A stretch of 64,000 nucleotides of DNA from Chaetomium olivaceum (taxonomy: Eukaryota; Ascomycota; Sordariomycetes; Sordariales; Chaetomiaceae): contig JAYWVB010000038.1 in assembly GCA_039881045.1 (NCBI GenBank), positions 248,001 through 312,000 on the forward strand, in the 5' to 3' direction. A model generated the notes under the pieces. The model did not search any database. It was given only the letters and a program-made list of their open reading frames with translations, and was not told where the DNA came from. Below are positions 22,181 to 31,917 of the stretch, in pieces (position 1 is the first letter of the stretch; every line of letters begins with the position of its first letter). Both the position numbers and the translations under genes were made by a program.

Positions 22181-25100
22181 TCAGAACCCACTCCCATCCA
22201 TACCAAAGTTATGATGATCCATCGGATCCATGGCCATGTACTCGAGCAAGTCGAGGCCGCCGACATTCACGCCCTCGGCCGTCATCGAGACGGCGTTGTT
22301 GTCGATGTTTTGGAAGAAGGCGGCGCCCGTGGGCAGGTACCACATCTCGTTGTTGGGGTTGGCCCAGTCTGGGTTGTCGAACAGGCCGCTGCTATCGCCG
22401 ATGCTGCTGCCGGGGTTTACGTTGTTGGTGTTGCTGGTGTTAGTGTTCGTGTTGTTGTTGTTGTTGTCCAGCCCCGTCGTGGCGGCGGGTGTCGATGGGC
22501 CGAACATGGATGTTGAGCCGGTGGGGTAGGGGAAGGTTCCAGCGGTGAGGTCCCAGGGGGTGGCGGAGATGTTGGCTGGGGTTGTGGAGCGGTCTGTGAA
22601 GGGGGTTAGAGTGTGCGTCTTTGTAAAGACAGCCGTGGAGACGGCGGTCGTAATAGGAAAGGACTTACCAAGACCAGGCCCTTCCCTCAATTTAAGCACA
22701 CACCTCACTAGCATTTGCTGCATGTGACAGCCCGTTCAGGCCACTCCCATTCGCAGGATCGCTGTGCGTTGCCCCGGGCGACCTGCCATCCGTCGACATG
22801 GCGGCAGGCGGAGGCGCGTAGATGAAGCGGTTGCGTAAACGGCTGGTCAGGGTCTCAAGCATGTCGGCGAAGCGGATGCCCAAGTGGACGTCATCAACCA
22901 CACAATTCCGGAGCGCGCTCACGGTGCGGTCCATCAGCTGGATGCTCATCTCGACGTCCGACTTCGGCGCGCCGAGCGCGAACGTCTTGAGCAGGAACAT
23001 GGCGCCGCTGATGATGCGGAAGTAGGTGCGCACGGCGCGCGTGCTTGAGGTAGTCCCCGGGCAGCAGGCCCTCGACGACGGTCCGGAGCAGGTTCCGGCT
23101 GCCGCTAACCACCTCCCTCACGTACTCTTGATCCTCGGCACCGAAGCCACCCAGTTGTCCAAGTGGCAGCTTTCCGTAGTAGTTTTGCGTCTGTGGCGAC
23201 AGCTGCGGCCCCGAGTGGCCCGATACGCTCCCGCCTGGCCCTGTGCCCCCACCGGCATTGTTGGTACACCGCTCAACTACCGCTTGTAAGGATAGCGAGT
23301 TGATGTAGATGCGTACGTATTCGTACTCAATGGTAAGAACATGCCTGATGTACGGGGGCAGCCGGAACCGCTCAAACTGGTTCCACCACTCCTTAAGCAT
23401 GGGCTGGAAGTCTGCGAGCAATTCGATGTATTTCCCGGTCTGGATGATTTCTGTTGTGTGTTTCCGGGACCTGAACAACTTCTCGTTACCGACTTGCATG
23501 GCATTGCTGATCCCCACCCAACAGTGGATGATCTGGTCGTCCAGTTCCAAGTCTGGAATGTAGTTGAATGTGTTAGACAGTGAGGACGGGTTGGTCCGGG
23601 CGTGGTTACCCTCGACCGAATGCCGTTTTCTCCTCGATACGGCCGGATCCGACTTCCGCAACCGCTCCGGTACCATATTGGTCCAGCCCAACCGACCGGC
23701 CAGTTGGCTCAGGTAGATGAGAAGCAGCCTTTTGATGCGGTTTGCCCTTAGTCGGTACGACTCATCTTCGTACTCGGGACGAGTGATGGCACCGGCGGCC
23801 AGCAGCTCGTCAACATCATCGAAAACACCGAGCTCATAAGCCAGCCCCATACCCGTGCTTAGCAGCATCCAACACATGCGATCGCTCCTCCAGGCGGGCT
23901 CCAACCAACTCTCGATCCGTCGACCGCCAAAACCCGAGGACTTTTGGTTGCCATTGACCTCGCCTGGGCTAGGCGGGTCGTAGGATGGCAACATCAACTC
24001 GTCGGTCGCTTCGTTCGGTGGGAAGTGGAGTGCCCGCGGGTGCCACTCGGTCAGGATCATCAGGGACTCGATAGTTCCAAGGGTCCTCAAGCTGCCCCTG
24101 CGCAGACCCCTCCAGGGGGCGGTGCTTGAACTCTGGGCATCATCGGCCCCTGAGCCGCAGAAGCCGCCGCCAAAGGCTTCTTGGCCCCAGACGACACGCT
24201 CAATCATGCCCCTGAGGTACATCCATAGCTGCTCGTGGATGGCATGCGAACGGCAGTGGCCTCCGGTGCCAGGCATGCGGCGGTATCTCGACGCGATCGT
24301 TAGAAGTGTCACGGTAAGGATCGGCTCCTCTGTCAGTAGCGTGAAGTGGGATGCCGGATTGTTGAACGTCGGGGGCGAGATTGGGGTGAGGGGGGACAGG
24401 TATTTGTAGTAACTACGCGCGTCAGTCTAAGAACGTAACCACCAGATATTATCCGAAGCGGCAGCTTACTAGTCAATGTAGTCGATTGCTTCTTGGGCGG
24501 TGAACCAGCCAGCACGCACGAAGCGGAATCGGCCCCAGGCTTTGATCGCCTCATTGTAGCCAGGCTCCGTAGAGGGGTCCCGCTTCGTCAACTCTGGATC
24601 AATTGCTTGCTCCGCAGTTGGGGCGTCTTGGCGGGATACATGTCGGCTATGATAGCGTCCTGAGCCGATGTTGTTGTTGGCTGACCTGGGTGGCTCGGTG
24701 TCGTGACGAACGTGATGGGGACCGGGTTGAGTGGCACTATGTGGCGGGGCCGGGTGGTTGTCGGGCTTGTGTGAGGCGCTGATCGTATCGGAAAGACTTG
24801 TCAGTACCCGCCTACTTCACAGCAATGTGTTTGCATAGGGATGTCCTCACTTGTCAGTAGCTGCCTTGTAGAGCAGGTCCAGCGCATCGTGGGGCCCATA
24901 AACCTCCCTCCGCATCACGCTCCGAGCCTCCAAGTTCTCCAGCGGCGTATTAGGCTCGCCGTTGCCGAACTCGCCGGCGGTGCTATTGCTGCGTACACTC
25001 TTGGACGCGTCGCCTGGCCGCCTCAGGGGCTGCGCCCGTCCGTGGCTTCCCCCCGGCGTAAGGGGTACGTCGCTGTACAACCGGCGGTCCAACACGGGTG

Positions 25101-25560
25101 GTGGCGATGCCGCGGTGCGCAATTGTTTCCGGCCATTGCGGAGGATGTAGTCGTCCTGCTCTTCGGATTCCTCCCGCGGATCGTCATCAATCTTGCGCTT
25201 ACGGCGCGTCGCACTAAAATAACATTCTTTGCTCTCGCGCCGGCAGCGAACACATGGAGGGTCGTGGGGATCGTCGACAGAGCCGAGATCGCAGCGGACC
25301 TTGCGGCGACGACAGGGGATGCAGGCCTGGTAGACGCGTTTGTGCTGGGCCTGCTGGAGTTGCTGGGCGGCAGTCTGCGATGCCGATGTCTCGTCGGAGT
25401 GACCGGTCCCGGGTCCGGCTCCGGGTCCGGCTCCACCGCCCCTCACGGAAGGTGGATGGGGACGGGCGGGACCCGCCGTAGAAGAGGTCGACGAGGCAGC
25501 AACGGGGGAGATTGGCGACACGGAGGAAAGCTGTAGGGTTGGCGCGCCGTACTGTGACAT
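22181..25560 (-). CDS. Zn2Cys6 transcription factor, about 1050 residues, one frameshift
   Basis: A large fungal binuclear-cluster regulator. There are four exons: 25560-24851, 24796-24470, 24412-22709 and 22593-22181. The Zn2Cys6 domain has C80, C83, C90, C103, C106 and C113 (CX2CX6CX12CX2CX6C) with the long inner loop [21 protein letters not shown] fungal transcription factor middle-homology region follows, from [20 protein letters not shown] through the central helices. The C-terminus is Asn/Thr-rich with an acidic end ([17 protein letters not shown]), a plausible activation domain. The long-loop cluster recalls Aro80-like regulators, but this is tentative. A frameshift sits at 23034-23041: LKHA leads into [16 protein letters not shown] only if one base is removed. 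The last intron uses an A|GTGAGG donor. Confidence 0.85.
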
Positions 25561-27517
25561 GGCGGGCAGTCAACAAAAAGAGCCGGGCCGAATGGGCGCG
25601 AAACGTCGCTTTCGAAAACGTTAAACAGGTCCCGGATCTGCGAGCATGAGCTTGGGCTTGCTTTATCGGCTGGAAGCGGTTTGCGGTGGGTGAAGACTCG
25701 AGAAACTGGGGAACGGGCCAGTTTTTGGGGCTAGTTGAGGGGTCTTGGCCCCGAGATCGAGTCCCGGGATGACGCTTCTCGCTCCTGCCGCTGAGTGGGG
25801 CGAATGCGCACCAGCGACCCACGAGGGGCTTGGTGCATTGAACACAGCCTATCAGCAGTTCCTGTTGGTTAAGACGGCAACCCCAGTTCCCCAATGTCGA
25901 AGGTCCCGAACAATCCAGTGGATTCCCTTAGCTCATACTCCATTGCCTGTTCCCTGTCCCCAGCGACCGTCGAATATCTTTTGATCTCGATGTGGAAGGT
26001 GTGCCAACGAATTGAGGTCAATGCTCAGTTGCGATGCAGTTGTAATTAACTCTCCGTATATCAAGACGCTTTTATTTTCGTATACTGCAAGAATGACAGG
26101 CCGGAATGATGGCGTCTGTCTGGCCACTGTCTTTCGACCCTCGACGCTTCGAGAGTTGGTTATCGGGGCCTCGGGATGTCTCACCATTTTCCTGGGTGCT
26201 AACAATGGAGCAATGAGACGAACGAGTGCACAATCAGCTGCGCTCGCTGGAGCCCTGCTCGCCTGGCATACCCCCCAGCGAATCGTGGGTCGGATTGCAG
26301 CCTGCGGGGAAATGATAAGACCAGACGAGACATTTTCCGCCCCGCCTGACATGGAAGTCAATTGTGCAAATCAAACAGAGCCGTTACAACCTAATTCAGA
26401 CAGACATCGAATCCCCGGCGAATCGCTCTCGTAACCGATCCCACCTCCTCCAAAAACCATCCCCTTCTCTCCCTGGACAAACCCGCCGAGTACTCACTAG
26501 TTTAACGAAGGCTGGAAACACAAACATGCATAACCGGGGTTTTCGCCAATTGCGTCGGGAGGCAACCAGGGTCACGTTGAACAGGTCACGCGGGGCGCTG
26601 GCTCCATTCCTACGCCTCGCCCGGTGAGCACAAACGTCAGATAAACTACAGGATCTCCTTGGAAAGGGAGCGGTGAGATTCTTAGCATCCCCCCAAAAAA
26701 AACTATCTTCTGACCCCGCAGCCCGGTGTCTAGACAGTCCAGACCCGTAACCCGTAGACAAGTGCTGCGTAACTCTGCCCAGTCGCAGTATCGCATTACC
26801 TAAGCTATGTCAACATGGTATAGTTATCTATCTATGTACATACGTACAGTGTCGAGAGAGCGACCTATCTTGGTACCGTACCCTGTCATGCCAGGGACCG
26901 ATGGACGGCATCCAGCATGCCATCGACCGGGTTCGGTCCGCCGCTGCATGCGGCCTCCCTACCTGAGTTGTTATTGGTACAAACACGCCATCTCGATACC
27001 TTCGCGTGTTCTTCTTGCCTCACGTAAATCCCAGGTTGCTGGGCCGAGGATTGTGAACGGCAGAGGTGATGTGGCCGTCCCAAAAGTGGTTCCACCAACA
27101 CACGCAGCCGAGGAACACGGCATCAAATAACACCCGGGGTTGCACAGCAGTAAACGGCGGAGCCGAGCACTCATGTAAACGGCACGAAGATAGAGTTTAA
27201 TCATGCCGATGCATTTAACAGACCCGCGAGTATAACCCTAGCCAATATTTCCGAGAAGAGGTAGAAGGATCACCTTTCCCCAGTACAACCAACTAGGTGG
27301 TTAAAACTCAATGACCCATTCCATGATCCCTGGCCGATACCAACCCAGAGCCCCGTCATATGAGCAGGGCCAAGAGGGATAAAACCATCGGGTGACTGCC
27401 GACCGACACCTAGAGCGAGATGACGGTGTCCGTCCAACCAACCAATGCTTTTCCGCAACCTTCCCCAACCCCCAGACGCCAGACGCCGTTGAATGCAGAG
27501 TGTAAGGGCCGGTTCGC
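25561..27517. other. Intergenic, no gene recognised
   Basis: Two kilobases upstream of the Zn2Cys6 gene and downstream of TAF14. A 140-codon open frame exists on each strand at about 25930-26430, but neither has codon bias or recognisable features. The rest is unremarkable. Confidence 0.45.
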
Positions 27518-28469
27518 TTAGGCAACGACGACGCCCTGCTTGAGCTAGATGTCAAACGACATGGTCAGCATCACAATCGGGAAAAATGAGAGTACCATGT
27601 GGAAGGACTTACCAGCAAGTCCCAGAGCATCTTGAGAAGGGAATCAGGCAGGGTATATAGGTCAACCGAGAATTCGCCAGCGTCAACGTTGTTCTGAACG
27701 TAGGTGCTGTCATCCTTGTGATCGTGAATCAGCTGGATCACCTGGAGGAGATCATCCTCGCCGAGCTTGATCAGACCGTCGGCCATCTTCTCGACGTCGA
27801 ACGTCTTCTTCTTCTTGCCGCCGTCGGCCTTCTTGATCTTGCGCTCCTCATCCGAAGGCAACGGGCCCGTCTCACGGAGGATCTGCTGGAGGGCCTGCGA
27901 GGGGTTGCGGAAGGTCACAGTGTGCACGTTGTCATACTGAGCCGCGGCAAAGTTGAGGTCGTGGATGACGGTCTGCTTGCCGCCCTTCTCGGTAGTGAAA
28001 AGATCAATGCTCATCTCAAACTCACCCCAGCCCTCGTTGGTGCACTTGAAGGGGGGTTCCATGAAGGCTGCGCCCATGTTAGCGCTGCATCTTCGTCTCA
28101 ACCTAAATGGGGCACATACTCTGGACGGGGTTGGCAAACGAAGGGTGCAGGTGGTACACCGCCTTGGTGAAGCAACGGGCAGGCTTCTCCTTGCCATCCT
28201 GGTCGAGAATGTAGACCTCGACGGTCCACTCCTTCATGGGAAAGCCCTCATTGACGGCAGGCTTGTTACTGTTGGGCTTGGTCAGCCATCCGTCCTCGAT
28301 GCCCCCGCCTCCCGTCTTCCGTCTAGTGTTTCGGCGGTCGGATCGGTCGCTTACATGTTGTGCTGCTCGGTGACAACCTTGATCTTGCGCTGTAATCGTC
28401 GGATCGTGTCAGCCATCTGCTCTCGCTTTACTTCCAACACCCTGCAGTCAGACCTACCTCGACAATCAT
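27518..28469 (-). CDS. TAF14: YEATS-domain protein, TAF14/Anc1-like
   Basis: A probable shared subunit of TFIID, TFIIF and chromatin remodellers that reads acylated histone H3 through its YEATS domain (family knowledge). There are five exons: 28469-28458, 28389-28355, 28322-28120, 28067-27613 and 27544-27518. They give 243 residues, the length of yeast Taf14. The YEATS fold runs from RKIKVVTEQHN through FPMKEWTVEVYILDQDG, KAVYHLHPSFANPVQ and PPFKCTNEGWGEFEM to KQTVIHDLNFAA. A basic linker (KKADGGKKKK) leads to a C-terminal ET-like helical domain. The HLHPSF and GWGEF motifs are diagnostic. The frame is open upstream of the chosen ATG for about 130 bases with good codon bias, so an upstream start exon may exist. 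Confidence 0.88.
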
Positions 28470-29630
28470 CTTGGGAACTGCGGCCTTCTTGGCCTTGGCC
28501 GGAGTAGTAGTAGCGGAGCGGGGGGTAGCAGTGACAGCAACGGTCGTGGGCTTGACACCAGGAGTGCCAACGACGATGCTCTCGTCTTGCTCTGCTTGCC
28601 GTTAGACGTTTGACCACGTTCCTTCTCTTAAATGAAAGATAAGACTGCGATCTCGCGATTTGAGAGATCCTCTCTCGGAGCGCGCGGTTGGCAAGGCAAC
28701 CAAGTAAATCCCGTCGCCCGTCTTGTCAGTCGCAACCGCCGAGGATCTCGTCGTCGTCGGGCTCGGAACTGCCGAAAAAAAGCAGATCGCGAGAGGGAAA
28801 AAAAGAGAGAGATTGTAAGCAAAGTGTAATAAAGATGAATACTCGATTGGACACGTTGGATTGGTGGTTTGGGGAGCGAAGTGAAGCCAAGCTGGTGATT
28901 CTGGGGTTCAACAATCGCGGGTGCATTCAACCAAACCAGGTGCGGGTTGTGACGGTGTCTGCCCGCTTGATTGCAGATGGTACGTACCTGACGGTGGCGT
29001 CAGTAGCGCCGCCGAAGTGCTGCGGGTGACACGGCGGGTGTTCATGGTTGTGGCTGTGCAGATGGTCCGTGCAATGGTTGTTGGTGTTGAGTGCAAAAAG
29101 GCCGTGTGAATAATATCTCACACGGGTTTCTGGGAGTTTGTGGGAATTTGAAGATCAAGAAGTTTTGCACAGAAATGTGAGGGCAACAGTCAGGAATGGA
29201 AAGGAAAGAACTGCTTTTTGATCAGATCAAAGCTCAAAGTGGTGGCCAGCTTAGGCTGGCCATATCTGTGGTCTGTGCCATTGTTCTCTTCTTTCCACTG
29301 CGCAGCACTTCAGCTAGTTTGTGACAAAGGTAAAGAGTCGCATTGGCCCGGTGAGTTCAGGGAGAGAGACAAGGGGACTGCATGGTATTTGGTCTATCTA
29401 CAGCTATCATGGCTGGTCTTTCCATCGCTCAAACAATCACCTTCTCCTACTCTGTCCGGATGTGTGATATGTCATGAGGGTGTTGGGTTGTGTTCATGTG
29501 TGACCACCATCAACCTCGGCCTCCTTGGGGAGACGACGATGTGTGAGGTGTGGGGGGAAGTAGGGGTGAGAGGTGGGAGGGAGGTGTGGAAGGGTTGGTG
29601 CTTATTTCTTCCTGAGCTCATCGCTCTCCA
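28470..29630. other. Intergenic, TAF14 5' side and RanBP1 3' side
   Basis: The part next to TAF14 (28470-28600) keeps an open minus-strand frame encoding a Thr/Ala/Lys-rich stretch. It may be an unannotated N-terminal exon of TAF14. The remainder shows no supported gene. Confidence 0.45.
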
Positions 29631-30704
29631 TCAACCATCAACGAGCCTGGTCCCGGCTACCTTACGCAGTCTCCTTCCCCTTCTCTTCCTCCTCCTTGGT
29701 TTCCTCCTTCTTCTCTCCTCGTTACCCTGGGCCTCGGGCTTCTTGAAAAGGGTCTCGTTCTCCTTTTGGGCCTTGATGAAGGCGTCCTTGAACTGGTTGG
29801 CGTTGTCCGAGTTGGCGAACCGTATGGCCAGGGTGAGAGCCTCGGGCTCCCCCTCGCTCACATCGGCAACGACGTTCCACACCCAACTCCGGTCGGAGCC
29901 CACGTTGGGGGAGAGCTTCATCTCCGGGACGACTGAGACCAGTTAGCCTCCAATGTCCCAAGGCAAAGCACGCATAAGGGAAAGCAAATACACATACCGT
30001 AGTGGTTGGCGCAAACCTTAAGGGTCTTGTCACGGCGCATGACCAGACGGGTCTTGCCGTTCTCGCGGTGCTTGAGCAGACGGACGTCGCCGGTACCACG
30101 CTCCTTCCACTCGCGGGTGTCGGACACATACTTGAAGAGCTTGGCGCGCATCTTGAAGACCTGCTCCTCCATCTCCTCGTTGGTCTTGGTCTCGACCTTC
30201 TCGGTGAGGTGGATGACGGGCTCGAAGTGGACGTCCTCGGACTCGGGGGCCTCCTCCTGCATTTCCCAAAACCCCGTTAGCAACTCCCGATACACATATA
30301 TCTCCCTCATCAGAACACTGGATAACCAACCTCGTCGCCACCCTCCTTCGAGGCGGCGGCGGCAGCAGCAGCAGCCTCGCGCTGAGCCTTGGCGCTGCCA
30401 GAGTTATCACCGCGGTCCTCATCGTCGTCCTTCTTTTCCTTCTTGGCGCCACCACCAAACATAGAGAAGACGGAAGACGAGGTAACGGGCTTCGTTTCGG
30501 CAGCAGGAGTCTGGAAAACAAACAAAATACCATTGTTAGCCAAAGCGCATCCCTCAAAACCATCTCAATAAGCCCCCCCGGGCCCTGAGACTGGCGCATC
30601 CCAAGCCGTAGCTGCTCTTCTGCACATACCTCCTCTGTCTCCTCGCTCTTAATCTCGGGCGCCTTCACCTCCTCCACCGGCTTGTTATCGTTCTCGGCAG
30701 ACAT
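29631..30704 (-). CDS. Ran-binding protein 1 (RanBP1/Yrb1-like)
   Basis: A cytosolic cofactor that binds Ran-GTP and promotes GTP hydrolysis with RanGAP, for nuclear transport. There are four exons: 30704-30630, 30510-30331, 30256-29998 and 29932-29631. The N-terminus is acidic, followed by a poly-Ala run and [13 protein letters not shown]. The Ran-binding domain spans [62 protein letters not shown] and [16 protein letters not shown]. As the sequence stands, the protein ends in a very basic Arg-rich tail. One frame over, the same bases encode [17 protein letters not shown] and stop at 29662, which is the acidic tail expected for the family. A small indel near 29728-29740 is therefore likely, and the true protein is about 260 residues. 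Confidence 0.9.
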
Positions 30705-31917
30705 GTCGGGCGGTTGATTGTCAACTCGAGGGGGTGGTAGCGAAAACTAATCCTCGCACCAACACATGAAACGCGTTAGCAAAGACCGTAAAAGTAATAA
30801 AAAAAAGAAGACGCAATCCGCATCTCCCATCCCGCATCTCCCAAGCCCCATTCATCCCCCTCCTCACAACACAACAATCAAACACCTCGCCCCAAACCCG
30901 CTCAGCGCAATCGCATAACCCCGCCCCCCCATGGCGTCGTGTGTCCCTGGGCTCGCTGCGTCTTTGACAGGGTTGATTTTCCACCCAGAAAGCCGGACCA
31001 CCAGGCGGGGTACTTTTTTCGCTTCGCAGCGCAGCAGCGCAGCGAAGCGCGGGGCACGCAAAACCAACGCTAGGCGCATCGACCAGGTTGATGGGTCAGG
31101 GTCATGACAGAAAAAGTTGTAAAAACGTACCGGATGCTGCTGCAGATAGATGTCTGTAAGGTAGTTTGAAGGGCAGCACAAATGCGTAATGTAGTGTGTG
31201 CCTTGCAGTGGTTGTCTGGAGGTCGGGAAGTGGATAAGGTAAGGTCGCAGACAGGCAGCAGGTGGGTGGTGGTTGTGTGGTGTTGTTGCAAAAGACTGCC
31301 CCTCACTTCCCTGAATCAACAGCAGGGGCTGCGGCCCAAAAGAAATTTGGCGCGGGCAGGTGGGCCAAGGTGGGTCCGGTAGCCACCGTAACGGGCGCTG
31401 ATTGGATGACACATGAACTGTTTACAAGCATACCTGAGGGCAATCAGCTTGGGCAAGCAGCGTCACAAATGGCACGTGAATGGGTAATCGAATATGTTAT
31501 TTGAGAACTTCGAAACTCTCACCCACAGTCAGTGTGAACAATGTAACACCATCGTATTGCTGATGGCTCTGATCTTATCACTCTACCTCCCGTTCCCCAG
31601 ATTCATTTCGCAACTGCCTAGCACTTTGCTCCGGGCCAGATTTGATCCTGGATCACACCACCAACCCAAGCCACCGGTTGATACGAATAAATACAGCAGT
31701 TATTGTGCGGGACATAGGAGAGTCGAAGCGAAAGATAGTCCCATTCCCTAACACCATGTCCGATCGGGAAAGCAAAACTCCATATCCCTCCAGCCCTGAT
31801 TCGGGCGGCCATCGCAGGCAGGTATTCCTTCCCCTAAACCCGTGTACCATCCGCCCAACCCGCCCCGGCCCCGTCCACCCAAAAATAATGAAAAGATGCT
31901 TGTACAGAGATCAGGGT
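30705..31917. other. Upstream region of RanBP1
   Basis: 1.2 kb between two minus-strand genes. It holds the GC-rich inverted repeat at 31020-31049 and no supported gene. Confidence 0.5.
31020..31049. repeat. GC-rich inverted repeat, 13-bp arms
   Basis: CGCTTCGCAGCGC is followed after AGCA by GCGCAGCGAAGCG. The arms pair at 12 of 13 positions. It lies about 315 bases upstream of the RanBP1 start. Confidence 0.8.

Noticed and set aside
22690..22735. Apparent second frameshift in the Zn2Cys6 gene
   Set aside because: An intron 22708-22594 with an A|GTGAGG donor and a CACAG acceptor joins the two frames cleanly, so no indel is needed.
25933..26434. Two overlapping open frames of about 140 codons on opposite strands
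   Set aside because: Both are mutually antisense, lack motifs and have unremarkable codon use; neither is better supported than the other.
29218..29946. 242-codon plus-strand frame
   Set aside because: Overlaps the RanBP1 last exon antisense and shows no independent protein features.
30864..31412. 182-codon minus-strand frame upstream of RanBP1
   Set aside because: Low-quality composition and no motif; it spans the GC hairpin and looks like a chance frame.
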